A stretch of DNA of 32,251 nt from Bacteroidales bacterium (GCA_016290215.1 JAEETH010000042.1:1-32251); one strand, 5' to 3'; shown: positions 22,379-31,231, counted from the first letter of the stretch. Made by a program: numbers and translations. The notes: generated by a model from the letters alone, not told the origin.

Positions 22379-22773
22379 AATTGACTGACGAAGAAAGGCA
22401 GATTGTAGTAGGCCTACAAATGGAAAAGGCACATCGATTCCTCGAACAAGCGGAAGAAATGTGTAAACAACAATATTGGGATATTGCTTCCAATCGATAC
22501 TATTACGCTTGTTACCATGCAGTTCAAGCGTTGCTCATTAAAAATGAATTAGTTGCACATACTCATGATGGCTTATTAACCCTATTCGGACTTCATTTCG
22601 TAAAGGCAGGAAAAGTGGAGCCAAAACTGGGTGCTTTTTTATCAAGGATGGAACAACTTCGAGAGAAAGGCGATTACAACTGCTACTACGCCATTACGGA
22701 AGAAGAAATCAAAACAATTACAGAGCCAACAAAAGAGTTAATCCAAAAGGTAGAAGAGCTTTTGAAAGAATAA
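22375..22773 (+). CDS. HEPN-domain protein (module 1)
   Basis: This 132-residue all-helical protein of the HEPN (PF05168-like) class has helix 1 EKAHRFLEQAEEMCKQQYWDIASNRYYYACYHAVQALL carrying R-x6-H, which fits the R-x(4-6)-H RNase signature. A second helical half follows, ending ELIQKVEELLKE. ATGA overlap with the MNT gene implies coupling. It looks AT-richer than its neighbours, as expected for a transferred module. Toxin activity is inferred from the motif and pairing. Confidence 0.82.
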   Translation: MKLTDEERQIVVGLQMEKAHRFLEQAEEMCKQQYWDIASNRYYYACYHAVQALLIKNELVAHTHDGLLTLFGLHFVKAGKVEPKLGAFLSRMEQLREKGDYNCYYAITEEEIKTITEPTKELIQKVEELLKE

Positions 22774-22806
22774 AAAACGGAAGAGTCGGCTGGCTCTTCC
22801 GTTTTT
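22774..22806. terminator. Bidirectional terminator
   Basis: AAAACGGAAGAG (22774-22785) pairs perfectly with CTCTTCCGTTTT (from 22794), with A and T runs on the two sides. It is shared by the HEPN gene (plus) and the ABC permease gene (minus). Confidence 0.9.
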
Positions 22807-22827
22807 GCATCTCATTAGTGTTGCCTC

Positions 22828-24021
22828 TTACTTTGAGAACATCACCTTTTCACTGTTGAACATGCGGGTCAGTCCCCAGACAGCAATGCCAGTGTACACC
22901 ACGTTGGCGGCCAAGGTAACGATGACAGGCAGCCATTTCATTTCGTGGGCAAAGACCGCGGTCATAGCCTGGATGGAGTTGTAGAAGGGGAACAGATAAG
23001 CTACCAAATTTTGGCTGGCACCCGATTGGAACATGGGCATCAAACCACAAAACATCACTACCAACATGAAAGGCGTGATCATCGTGCCAGCATTCTTCAC
23101 GTCCTTGGCTAATGCCGACAACAGGCTGACGGCTGAGGCCATGATAAGCACTGAAGAGAAGATGATAAGCAACAAAACCGAATAATCGGCACCTGTATAA
23201 TGAAGACCCAGTTTCAAGCCTGCCGCATCGGCTTGTATCATCTTGGGCAGAGACAACACGATACCGATGAAGCTCGAGATACCACTCAACAACGCTATAC
23301 CGCTCAGCGACACCACTTTACCTAATGCCAACTCGTTTCTCTTCAAAGGAGTCACCAACAAGGTAGCGATGGTACCGCGTTCCTTCTCGCCGGCAATGCT
23401 GCTTGGCGCAATGGCCATCACACCGCTGAAGAGCATCATCAGGATAAGCATCGGGATGAGTTTGGAAAGGATGCTACCCAGCACATCGTCCTGACTGGCC
23501 ATATCAAATTGATCCTCAACTGATTCGATACGGTTGATGTCGAAGCGGTTGCTCAGCTGGTCCTCGTAGGACGAAAGCGAGGCTTCCAGCATGTGGTACA
23601 CACGCGAGGATGCGTTATTGGCCGAGTTGTAATAGATTTCGATATTGGGAGCCGGTTCAAAACTTTGCGGGTCGTAGGTAGCCACCTTCTCGTCGAACTT
23701 TTCAGGAAAGCGCACCAGTACCACGTTGAGGTCTTTTGCTTTTAATTTATCAATATCCTCTTGTGAAACAGGCTGTTGCGACACAGTAGTACTAGGCAAG
23801 CCATCTACCAAGGGTGCCACACTAACTGGAAGGTTCTCCACACAAACGGTCACCAGCTCATTGGTGCCCTCTGTGGCCATCTTCTCCATACCCATGCCCA
23901 TGAAGCTATAGATAATATATATCAGCAGACCCGGCATGATGACCGTGGTAAACAGCAGCTGTCGGTCGCCGAAGAAACGGGCGAACTCTTTCTTGATAAT
24001 CGTTAGTGTATTGCTTTTCAT
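22828..24021 (-). CDS. ABC-2 type exporter permease, NatB-like
   Basis: This 397-residue membrane protein has one transmembrane helix near the N-terminus (LLFTTVIMPGLLIYIIYSF), a large extracytoplasmic region (about 50-190), then five or so C-terminal helices with the MAIAPSSIAGEKERGTIATLLVTPLKRNELALGK segment. That E-x-G-T-x-x-x-L-L-x-x-P motif is typical of NatB/ABC-2 permeases. Start chosen at 24021: it overlaps the ATPase stop by ATGA and is preceded by a GGAGG 6 bp away; the longer frame is a shadow of the ATPase gene. The substrate is unknown (Na+ or drug export in relatives). Confidence 0.88.
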   Translation of the reverse strand: MKSNTLTIIKKEFARFFGDRQLLFTTVIMPGLLIYIIYSFMGMGMEKMATEGTNELVTVCVENLPVSVAPLVDGLPSTTVSQQPVSQEDIDKLKAKDLNVVLVRFPEKFDEKVATYDPQSFEPAPNIEIYYNSANNASSRVYHMLEASLSSYEDQLSNRFDINRIESVEDQFDMASQDDVLGSILSKLIPMLILMMLFSGVMAIAPSSIAGEKERGTIATLLVTPLKRNELALGKVVSLSGIALLSGISSFIGIVLSLPKMIQADAAGLKLGLHYTGADYSVLLLIIFSSVLIMASAVSLLSALAKDVKNAGTMITPFMLVVMFCGLMPMFQSGASQNLVAYLFPFYNSIQAMTAVFAHEMKWLPVIVTLAANVVYTGIAVWGLTRMFNSEKVMFSK

Positions 24022-24794
24022 TCTTCGCCTCCTTTCACTTCTTTGTACATTTCGAAGAAACGGTCTTCCATGGACAAACCATTGCACACCTCTTCAAGGG
24101 TGCCACAAGCCGTCATGCGGCCATCGATGATGATGCCCACACGGTCGCAAAGACGCTCCACCAGACTGAAAATGTGAGTACTGAGAATAATAGTTTTGCC
24201 TTCATCGCGTAACTCTTGAAGATAATCCGTAACGGTTCGCGCCGTCAACACGTCGAGGCCATTGGTAGGTTCGTCGAAAATGATGATGTCGGGATTATGC
24301 ACCAATGAGATGACTAACGACAACTTCTGCTTCATGCCCGTGGAGAGGTTGGCCACCTTCACCTCGGCGAACTTGTTGATGCCGAAACGCTCAAACAACT
24401 TTGTTTTACGTTCTGCCATCACCTCGGGGGCAATTCCATAGAGCTGAGAGAAAAAGTCGAAAAGGTAATTCGGCGTAAAAAAGTCCTCAAGCTTCAATTC
24501 TGAAGTCAGGAAGCCGATTTTACCACGCACCTCTTCTGGCTGGTTCACAACACTATAGCCATCTAATATGGCATCGCCGCTATCAGGGTGAATTAACGTA
24601 GCAAGCATACGCAAGGTTGTGGTCTTGCCAGCGCCATTAGGTCCTAACAAACCGAATATCTCCCCCTTGTAGGCTATAAACGAGAGGTTGTCGACGGCAA
24701 CTATCTTCTTGCGGTCGGTTCGTTCAATTTTCTGTTGTTTGCGCGATAGCTGAAAGGTCTTGCACAGGCCTTCCACGCGAAGAATTTCATCCAT
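24018..24794 (-). CDS. ABC transporter ATPase, NatA-like
   Basis: This 258-residue nucleotide-binding subunit has Walker A GLLGPNGAGKTT, signature LSTGMKQKL (Thr in place of the second Ser/Gly), Walker B IIIFDEPTNGLD and the switch STHI. An insertion RKQQKIERTDRKK lies in the N-terminal strand region. The start at the ATG 24794 is preferred; a TTG seven codons upstream is possible. It pairs with the permease gene by a 4-bp overlap. It lies 27 bp after dsbD on the same strand and so may be co-transcribed with it. Confidence 0.9.
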   Translation of the reverse strand: MDEILRVEGLCKTFQLSRKQQKIERTDRKKIVAVDNLSFIAYKGEIFGLLGPNGAGKTTTLRMLATLIHPDSGDAILDGYSVVNQPEEVRGKIGFLTSELKLEDFFTPNYLFDFFSQLYGIAPEVMAERKTKLFERFGINKFAEVKVANLSTGMKQKLSLVISLVHNPDIIIFDEPTNGLDVLTARTVTDYLQELRDEGKTIILSTHIFSLVERLCDRVGIIIDGRMTACGTLEEVCNGLSMEDRFFEMYKEVKGGEE

Positions 24795-24821
24795 AAGAAT
24801 AAGACTTTTAGACAAGTATCA

Positions 24822-26909
24822 TCATTTATACTTTTCGGGAATATATTTCCTGCCGTTCTTGTAGTTATCAAGGCCTTTCTTCAGGAAAGTGAGGAAAGCG
24901 GCCTTGTCCTTGCTGTAGGAACGCGGAATCATCAGCATGTCGCCGTCGTTGTCGAGCAACACGTAGTAAGGCTGGGCGTTAGCGCCAAAGCGGGTCTCCT
25001 GGAAGTCGATATTCTTGGAGCCGATGGTCTTCTTAACCTTGCCGTTCTTCGTCGAAACCGACCAGTCCTCTTCGGGCATCTCGGTCTTGTCGTCGACATA
25101 GAGTGCCACCACTACATATTCGTCGCGCAACATCTTCAACACTTCGGGATCGCTCCAAACGCTGTTCTCCATCTCACGGCAGTTATTGCAACCGTGACCG
25201 GTGAAGTCGACAAAGACGGGCTTGTCTTGTGCGCGGGCGCAGCTCAAGGCTTGCTCGTAGTCGAAGTAGCCACTCAAGTCGAGAGGCAGTTCAAGCACGT
25301 CGCTATATTTCGGTTCCTCGCAGATTTGTGGTTTCTGCTGTGACTCAACGTATTTGATGGTCCTATCCAAATTGAAGTCGAGGGTCTGTTGCGGAGGCAG
25401 ATAACCCGAAAGGGCTTTCAACGGAGCGCCCCACATACCTGGAATCATATAAATGACGAAGGTAAAATCTATGATAATCAGCACTAAGCGGAACACGCTC
25501 AGCTCCTTGACTTCCTTCTCGCCCTTGAAACGAATCTTGCCCAAAAGGTAGAAGCCCAACAGGGTGAAGCACACAATCCAGATGCCGAGGTAGACCTCAC
25601 GGTCGAGGAGACCCCAACCATAGGCCTGGTCAGCAGTCATCAAGAATTTGAAGCCGAGGGCGACTTCGACGAAGCCCAGGACGACCTTCACCGAGTTCAT
25701 CCAGCCACCGCTCTTCGGCAGCTTCTGAAGCAGGTTCGGGAACATGGCGAAGAGGGCAAAGGGTAACGCGAAGGCGATGGAGAACGCCAGCATGCAAATG
25801 ATGGGTGTCCAGATGGCGCCTTGTGTGGATTGAATCAACACCGTGCCGACGATGGGGCCCGTGCAGGAGAACGATACTAATACCAAAGTCAAGGCCATGA
25901 AGAAGATGCCACCGAGGTTTTTGGTGTTCTGCTTGCTGTCGCTCTTGTTCAGCATATTGCTACCCAAGGTGATTTCGAAGGCGCCGAAGAACGAAGCCGC
26001 GAAGACCATGAATACGAGGAAGAAAATCAGGTTAGGCAGCCAGTTCGTCGCTAACCAGTTGAAGATGCCGGCCGTCACGCTCTCGCCACCGACGAAATAG
26101 GTAATGAGGATGAGGATGGCAATGGGCAAGGTATACAGCAACACGATGAAAACGAAATACATAAACGCCTTGAAGCGACCTTCCTGCTTGGTCTCACCTT
26201 CACCATGCATGAAGAATGATACCGTCATAGGCACCATGGGGAACACGCAAGGCGTGAGTAGGGCGGCGAGACCCCAAAGGATGGCCGACAGTATCATGCC
26301 CCACAAGCTGGTGTCGGTACTTTCGGCACCTTCAGAGGTGAAGTAGTCGTAATCGTCGCCAGCTGAAAGCACTGCCTGTTTTTCGTCAGTCTCGGTTGCA
26401 GCATCGTCGTTTTCAGCAGGAGCAGCAATAGTTTCAACGAGTGTTTCACCATTGGCACCAGGCACAACGACATCAAAATCAGATGAAACCTGAACACATT
26501 GACCGTCTTTACAAGCTTGTCCAGTAATGGATCCCACAACCTTGAAGGCACTTTCTGTCAGCCTCTTCAGGCGTTGGGCATAGACGGCTGTTCCTTTGAA
26601 TTGGACATACTCGACCTCAAAGATGTCATCGTAAAACAGCTCGCCTTCGGTGACATCGCGAGCCTCACCTGCCACTTCAAAGTCGTTGGACTTCTCAAAC
26701 TCAAAGACCGTAGGCAGAGGGCCTAATGCGGGCATTTTAGTGGAATAGATGTGATACGCGGGGTCGACGGTGGCCGTGGCGACCACGTCAAACTCAGTTT
26801 CATTTACATCTTGAATAGAAAACGCCCATTTGACAGGGTCGACAATCTGGGCTTGCGCTGGCATGATGGCGGCGAAGGCCATCAAAAGGATTAAAAATAG
26901 TTTTTTCAT
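24822..26909 (-). CDS. dsbD: Thiol:disulfide interchange protein DsbD
   Basis: This 695-residue inner-membrane reductase carries electrons from cytoplasmic thioredoxin to periplasmic proteins. It has a signal peptide (1-20) and an N-terminal immunoglobulin-like DsbD-alpha domain with the redox pair C133-x4-C138. An acidic linker (155-200) leads to a CcdA-type eight-helix membrane domain with LTPCVFPM (C221) and SFSCTGPIVG, then a C-terminal thioredoxin-like domain with GHGCNNC (C574, C577). All three cysteine pairs are present, so it should be functional. The upstream neighbour is HEPN/MNT module 2 with only 30 bp between and no visible promoter, so dsbD may be read from the module's transcript or an internal promoter. 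Confidence 0.93.
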   Translation of the reverse strand: MKKLFLILLMAFAAIMPAQAQIVDPVKWAFSIQDVNETEFDVVATATVDPAYHIYSTKMPALGPLPTVFEFEKSNDFEVAGEARDVTEGELFYDDIFEVEYVQFKGTAVYAQRLKRLTESAFKVVGSITGQACKDGQCVQVSSDFDVVVPGANGETLVETIAAPAENDDAATETDEKQAVLSAGDDYDYFTSEGAESTDTSLWGMILSAILWGLAALLTPCVFPMVPMTVSFFMHGEGETKQEGRFKAFMYFVFIVLLYTLPIAILILITYFVGGESVTAGIFNWLATNWLPNLIFFLVFMVFAASFFGAFEITLGSNMLNKSDSKQNTKNLGGIFFMALTLVLVSFSCTGPIVGTVLIQSTQGAIWTPIICMLAFSIAFALPFALFAMFPNLLQKLPKSGGWMNSVKVVLGFVEVALGFKFLMTADQAYGWGLLDREVYLGIWIVCFTLLGFYLLGKIRFKGEKEVKELSVFRLVLIIIDFTFVIYMIPGMWGAPLKALSGYLPPQQTLDFNLDRTIKYVESQQKPQICEEPKYSDVLELPLDLSGYFDYEQALSCARAQDKPVFVDFTGHGCNNCREMENSVWSDPEVLKMLRDEYVVVALYVDDKTEMPEEDWSVSTKNGKVKKTIGSKNIDFQETRFGANAQPYYVLLDNDGDMLMIPRSYSKDKAAFLTFLKKGLDNYKNGRKYIPEKYK

Positions 26910-26939
26910 ATAAAATTAATTGATATTCAACTAAATAAA

Positions 26940-27257
26940 CTATGCTATTATTCTTTCATTACGATATAGAACCTTACCCTCACGTTCAATACTCTCAATC
27001 AAATCGGTGTTCCTAAGCATGGAAAAAAGGCTCAAATCAACGAAATAGGGTAAATATAAAACGTCAATCTTGGCATCAAGAAGAGCAAGTTGAAGATAGG
27101 TTAAGTTACTACCTTTCAATGTAATATCAATATCCGACGATACTTTATTTGTTCCTCTTGCTCTCGAACCGTAGATAATGGCTTCCTCAACCTCTGGAAT
27201 TGAAGCCAAAGTCTCACGCAAAGCGTTAATCTCATTATCTTTTAGTCCAAATTCCAT
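26940..27257 (-). CDS. MNT-type nucleotidyltransferase (module 2)
   Basis: This 105-residue protein has IIYGSRARGTNKVSSDIDITLKG (about 27-49) with G-S and D-x-D, and a complete third acid in LLDAKIDVLYL. It starts 3 bp after the stop of the HI0074-like gene, so the order is HEPN-like first, MNT second, opposite to modules 1 and 3. AT-rich by eye compared with dsbD. Confidence 0.85.
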   Translation of the reverse strand: MEFGLKDNEINALRETLASIPEVEEAIIYGSRARGTNKVSSDIDITLKGSNLTYLQLALLDAKIDVLYLPYFVDLSLFSMLRNTDLIESIEREGKVLYRNERIIA

Positions 27258-27260
27258 TAT

Positions 27261-27713
27261 TTACTCAGATTGGGTGAACAAATCGGCAGATTTATAACTA
27301 GACAAATTATTCATTCTTTCATAAAAACGCACAAACGCTTGAAAATAAGCATCTTTTACACGCACTATCACATCAGCAGCTGTATCTTCATCGTAGTTAT
27401 GTGAAGTATCATTTCTGCGTTTTATCATTTCCATCCAAACATCACTATCCTCTATCAGCTTATTTTCGAAAGCCCAACGAACAGCATCTCTCGATCCCAT
27501 AATTTCTTTGTCAGTGCCTTGATAATCCGCATAACTTTTCATCAGTTTCCAAGCCAATTCGAAGGTGAATTCAAACCGTTGAATTAATCCATCCGCCTCA
27601 AAATCATTCAATTGCCGAACCTTCATTACATTGACCACCTCTGCCAAACGGCTCAATGCCTTTTGGTAGCTGTTCAGTTTCTGTTCCCATCTCGGCAAAG
27701 TGTTTTCTTCCAT
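27261..27713 (-). CDS. HI0074-type nucleotidyltransferase substrate-binding protein (HEPN superfamily, module 2)
   Basis: This 150-residue helical protein has RFEFTFELAWKLMKSYADYQG (about 46-66), SRDAVRWAFENKLI and MIKRRNDTSHNYDE (about 96-109), the hallmark segments of the PF08780 family. The crystal-known pair HI0073/HI0074 from Haemophilus has the same organisation. RNDTSH also fits the HEPN R-x4-H pattern. It is the first gene after its promoter at 27733, downstream of tilS. Confidence 0.87.
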   Translation of the reverse strand: MEENTLPRWEQKLNSYQKALSRLAEVVNVMKVRQLNDFEADGLIQRFEFTFELAWKLMKSYADYQGTDKEIMGSRDAVRWAFENKLIEDSDVWMEMIKRRNDTSHNYDEDTAADVIVRVKDAYFQAFVRFYERMNNLSSYKSADLFTQSE

Positions 27714-27732
27714 TGCAATACAATTAGTTTTG

Positions 27733-27740
27733 CAAAAATA
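27733..27740 (-). promoter_or_regulatory. -7 box of HEPN/MNT module 2
   Basis: TATTTTTG on the minus strand, 19 bp upstream of the ATG at 27713, in the 42-bp gap after tilS. Confidence 0.6.
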
Positions 27741-27755
27741 GAAAAATTATCGTGT

Positions 27756-29084
27756 TCAGCGATTTTGTCTGCATAAAAAAATAGTTTTTGTAGAGTTGGA
27801 AACCTTATATCGCTCATCAATGCGATATCCGACCACCCAAAGAATATCGCCATCAGCGGAGACCAAGAGCCAAACATTCCGTTTTTGCCATTCCGTAAAT
27901 TTCTGATCCACAAAGAAATCGCTCAACAGTTTGGAACCTTTCATACCCAAAGGATGAAAGCGGTCGCCGGGGCGCCAACGGCGCAAGGTTAAGGGAAACT
28001 TCAGTTTGTTGAAATCCAGTTGCGCTACATTGGGGGACTTGTCGATGACGAAATCGGGAGTTTTCTCCAACTTGGCAAAACAAAGATGGACAGGAGAAAG
28101 AATTTCCTCCTCTCCTATTTCGATTTGGATTTCGTCATCTGTTTTCTCCTTTATTTCAGAGAGTTGAAGATCATCTCTTCCGATTACTACACAATGTGTA
28201 GGAGAACAGTATTGATTCCCAACGCCCGATCCGAGGGCATCATAGATAAAGTGACATTGGTCGGTGTTGAAACCATATTGGCGCAACCATTCAAAAAGCA
28301 ATTGGAACGAGGAATGCTGAATGAGGAATGCTGAATGAGGAATGCGTTGAATATCACCGTTACGGTCGATGATTTGATTAAGCTTCTCTTGCAGCAATTC
28401 TCTGTATAGTTCATTCTCCGAAGCAAGATGTTCTAATGACTTATACAGGCCTTGCCGCGCTTCAGGATGCAGTTCATCGAAAACAGGCAGTAATTGATTG
28501 CGGATTTTGTTTCGCAGATAGACGGATTCGGCATTGGTATGGTCTTCACGCCAAACGATATGATTCTCAACTGCATACTTTCGGATTTGTTCTCGCGAAG
28601 CCCACAGCAATGGTCGAATAATCACTCCATTTTGTGGCTTCATGCCTTTCAGTCCGTTGAGGCCTGCACCACGCAATAAGTTGATGAAAAAAGTCTCGGC
28701 TTGGTCGTCGGCGTGATGGGCCACAGCGATTTTGGCATAGCCCAGCTGCTGCCGCAATTCTTCAAACCAAGCATAGCGCAGGTCACGAGCGGCCATTTCG
28801 ATGGAAACGCCGTTTTCTACAGCATATTTCTCAGTTTCAAAATGCATTACAAAGCATTGAATACCATTCTTTTCCGCAATCTCGTTAACAAACCTTTCAT
28901 CGCCATCGGATTCCTCACCACGCAAATGGAAATTACAATGCGCCGCAACAAACTCCACCTTGGCTTTCAGCAACAAATCTGCCAAAACCATTGAATCGAT
29001 GCCGCCGCTGAGGGCCAAAATGAGTTTGTCGCCCTCGGCAATCAAGTTACACCTATTAATATATGCTTGGAACTGGTCAATCAT
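27756..29084 (-). CDS. tilS: tRNA(Ile)-lysidine synthase with a translated heptamer insertion
   Basis: This 442-residue ATP-dependent enzyme converts C34 of tRNA-Ile (CAU) to lysidine, so the tRNA reads AUA. The N-terminal PP-loop domain has LALSGGIDSMVL (SGGIDS at 26-31), AHCNFHLRGEESDGDE, VAHHADDQAETFFINLLRGAGLNGLKGM and NKIRNQLLP. The C-terminal TilS_C part includes RRWRPGDRFHPLGMKGSKLLSDFFVDQK. Around residues 247-261 the peptide IPHSAFLIQHSSF is encoded by six 7-bp repeats, an in-frame 42-bp stretch not expected in the family. The start lies 2 bp from the stop of the upstream exoprotein gene, implying co-transcription from 30565. Confidence 0.95.
   Translation of the reverse strand: MIDQFQAYINRCNLIAEGDKLILALSGGIDSMVLADLLLKAKVEFVAAHCNFHLRGEESDGDERFVNEIAEKNGIQCFVMHFETEKYAVENGVSIEMAARDLRYAWFEELRQQLGYAKIAVAHHADDQAETFFINLLRGAGLNGLKGMKPQNGVIIRPLLWASREQIRKYAVENHIVWREDHTNAESVYLRNKIRNQLLPVFDELHPEARQGLYKSLEHLASENELYRELLQEKLNQIIDRNGDIQRIPHSAFLIQHSSFQLLFEWLRQYGFNTDQCHFIYDALGSGVGNQYCSPTHCVVIGRDDLQLSEIKEKTDDEIQIEIGEEEILSPVHLCFAKLEKTPDFVIDKSPNVAQLDFNKLKFPLTLRRWRPGDRFHPLGMKGSKLLSDFFVDQKFTEWQKRNVWLLVSADGDILWVVGYRIDERYKVSNSTKTIFLCRQNR
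28304..28345. repeat. Six-unit heptamer array inside tilS
   Basis: GGAACGA, GGAATGC, TGAATGA, GGAATGC, TGAATGA, GGAATGC. Same GGAATGN/TGAATGA units as in the array at 9360-9420. 42 bp is a multiple of 21, so reading frame and repeat phase are both kept. Confidence 0.85.
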
Positions 29085-29086
29085 TG

Positions 29087-30538
29087 TCAGTGCTTTACCA
29101 CAAATTTTCCAATACCTTTTCCGTCCACCTGAACGAAATACAAACCATCAAGATATCGATTTGTATCAATCTTTACCTGCTGACTATCAGACACAACGGC
29201 ATCCACCAACTGACCCAAGCTGTTGTAAACCTGGATCAATCCCTGCGCCTCAATATTCACAACACCATCAGCTGGATTGGGGTAAATTACACAACCTTCT
29301 TGCTGATTATCAAAAATATCCGAATAGCATTGATGCACTTCTATGCCCAAAGGCTCAAAAGCATCAATAATGGTTTGCAAATCATAGATATAAAAGCCCG
29401 AATGACCTCCGTCAAGTACAATTTCTCTATTGGGGGCAATCAGAAAATAATGCGGAGATGCTGTCAAATGATACAAATCCGCGAAAGCCTGTGCTCCTCC
29501 TTCCATGCCTACCGTTGGATACTCAACACCAAACTCCTCACACCATCGGAAACACAAATGCTCAGGGTCGTCTGTCACTTCCATGTAGAATATGTCTTCA
29601 TTGTTGCATCCATATCGATAATAGGATTCCATAACGTATGGCATCACTTCACGGCACGAAATGCAGTTAAACCTAAAAAAATCAACGAAAACGAACTGGT
29701 CTCTATCAAGGATGTCGAACAAATGGATCTCATTGCCATGACAATCAACCAACTCAAAATCCAAGGCTTCGGGACCAACACAAATCGTGTCGGAATTGTT
29801 CTCAGAGCCATCTTCGCATCGCGATATCACATAGTAACAGTTCTCCTCCGTCGGATAATACGTGACGTTTTCCATGTTTGGCTCCACTGTGTTGGCCTCA
29901 AAATGGAAATCCTCTTCCGCATAATTCCGCGAAAACACATGATAATACCGGGCACCTTCAACGCCCTCCCACTCAAGGTCCAATTGTGATGCTGAAAGAT
30001 GAGCCGTCAAGTTGTTTGGTGCCTCGCACTGACCAAAATTGCAATCACTTGGCACGATGCCCAAATCCGAAAAGACCTCCTCAAAATGATAGACTATCGG
30101 CTCCTGAAATATCTGATGGTCAGGCAAAAACAAAAGAAACTGGTTGTTCCCAGAGTCGTGGATGCAATCAGGATATAGGGCATAAAACGAGGCACTTCCC
30201 CCATCCATGCCAACCAAAGGAAACTCTACATGGTATTCTTCACCCCAAACATGGCACTGCGCATCATCAGCATGGGTCAACAATTCCATAAAAAACACAT
30301 CCCTGCCATTGCAGCCATACTGATGGTACAAATTGTTCATGGTCAAGGTCTGTCCATAACTACTAAAATCATTCTGAAAGTGAACCAAGACATATTGTCC
30401 GCCGTCGAGCAACTCAAACAGATTGTACGCTACGCCATTACAATCCGTAAAGGTAAAATCCTCAACTACGGGTGGACACTCGGCCTTCAACTGCCAACCC
30501 AATGATAGAAATACCAATACAAACAACGCCTTTTTCAT
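29087..30538 (-). CDS. Secreted tandem thioredoxin-like protein with T9SS sorting domain
   Basis: This 483-residue protein has a signal peptide (1-19), a thioredoxin-like domain (about 25-165), a fibronectin III-like domain (172-255), a second thioredoxin-like domain (258-400), and a T9SS type A domain from about 417 (VIYPNPADGVVNIEAQGL). The two thioredoxin-like domains are clearly duplicated: both contain YRYGC/YHQYGCN, (D/E)VFFME, W-x-EE-(Y/F)-x-V-E-(F/Y)-P-x-VGM-(D/E)-GG and LGI ends. Only the second has a redox pair, C292-I-S-C295; the first has FSSY at that place. It is a possible cell-surface disulfide enzyme, but its role is not known. Start 30538 is supported by the -7 box at 30558 and by the signal peptide. 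tilS follows 2 bp later. Confidence 0.83.
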   Translation of the reverse strand: MKKALFVLVFLSLGWQLKAECPPVVEDFTFTDCNGVAYNLFELLDGGQYVLVHFQNDFSSYGQTLTMNNLYHQYGCNGRDVFFMELLTHADDAQCHVWGEEYHVEFPLVGMDGGSASFYALYPDCIHDSGNNQFLLFLPDHQIFQEPIVYHFEEVFSDLGIVPSDCNFGQCEAPNNLTAHLSASQLDLEWEGVEGARYYHVFSRNYAEEDFHFEANTVEPNMENVTYYPTEENCYYVISRCEDGSENNSDTICVGPEALDFELVDCHGNEIHLFDILDRDQFVFVDFFRFNCISCREVMPYVMESYYRYGCNNEDIFYMEVTDDPEHLCFRWCEEFGVEYPTVGMEGGAQAFADLYHLTASPHYFLIAPNREIVLDGGHSGFYIYDLQTIIDAFEPLGIEVHQCYSDIFDNQQEGCVIYPNPADGVVNIEAQGLIQVYNSLGQLVDAVVSDSQQVKIDTNRYLDGLYFVQVDGKGIGKFVVKH

Positions 30539-30557
30539 GTTCAGATAGTATGGATTG

Positions 30558-30565
30558 CAAAAGTA
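30558..30565 (-). promoter_or_regulatory. -7 box of the thioredoxin-like exoprotein/tilS operon
   Basis: TACTTTTG on the minus strand, 19 bp before the ATG at 30538; it excludes the longer in-frame start at 30577. Confidence 0.65.
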
Positions 30566-30592
30566 CAAAAACCTCACAATCCGAGAAATAAA

Positions 30593-31159
30593 TCATTTCT
30601 TTTTCTTCACCGAAAAACCAAATCCGCCGATTTTCTCGCCAAGGCCGTAATACTTACCATGCGAATAGGCCAAAGGCTTGGCGTGGTTGAGTTGGAACGC
30701 GCCCGTGCCCTTATCAATGAGTTTTTCTTCCGCATTGACGGCCACCACCTCAGCGATGAACATATCGTGCGAGCCTAATTCCTTCACCTCCACCACCTTG
30801 CATTCAATGCTCAATGGCGATTCGGCAATCAAGGGGGCCTTCACGATTTGGGCAGGCTCGGTGTGCAAGTGCATCTGTTTGAACTTGTTGTAGTCGCGGC
30901 CTGAGCGCACACCACACCAGTCCGTGGCAGCGGCCAAATCCTCCGTCGTCAGGTTGATGACGAACTCCTTGTTTTTCATGATGAGTTCGTGCGAGTGGCG
31001 TTCCTTGCGGACGGAAATGTAGCACATGGGCGGGTCGGAGCAAATCGTTCCCGTCCAGCCGATAGTGATGATATTGTAGTTTTCCTCGCAGTCGCCGCAA
31101 GTGACCATCACGGCGGGCAGGGGATAAATCAGGGTTCCAGGTTTGAAGGGGATTTTCAT
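30593..31159 (-). CDS. Flavin reductase-like protein (FMN-binding split barrel)
   Basis: This 188-residue protein starts MKIPFKPGTLIYPLPAVMVTCGD and has NIITIGWTGTICSDPPMCYISVRKERHSHELIMKNKEFVINL and DWCGVRSGRDYNKF. These are motifs of the flavin reductase/DIM6-NTAB family that binds FMN and reduces it or uses it in small oxidoreductions. The GTICSDPP segment replaces the usual T-x-x-S-x-x-PP flavin contact and fits the family. The start at 31159 is chosen because a longer frame to 31234 would begin inside the -7 box and translate the heptamer array. It is monocistronic. The physiological substrate is unknown. Confidence 0.85.
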   Translation of the reverse strand: MKIPFKPGTLIYPLPAVMVTCGDCEENYNIITIGWTGTICSDPPMCYISVRKERHSHELIMKNKEFVINLTTEDLAAATDWCGVRSGRDYNKFKQMHLHTEPAQIVKAPLIAESPLSIECKVVEVKELGSHDMFIAEVVAVNAEEKLIDKGTGAFQLNHAKPLAYSHGKYYGLGEKIGGFGFSVKKKK

Positions 31160-31168
31160 TTTAGTTAT

Positions 31169-31204
31169 CAGTTGGCAGTTGTTCAGTTGGCAGTTAGAAG
31201 TTAA
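31169..31204. repeat. Heptamer array in the flavin reductase leader
   Basis: CAGTTGG, CAGTTGT, TCAGTTGG (8 bp), CAGTTAG, AAGTTAA. Same units as the left part of the 9262 array, located in the predicted 5' untranslated region. Confidence 0.7.
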
Positions 31205-31231
31205 AACTCCGCTGTGTTTTAGATTTTGATG

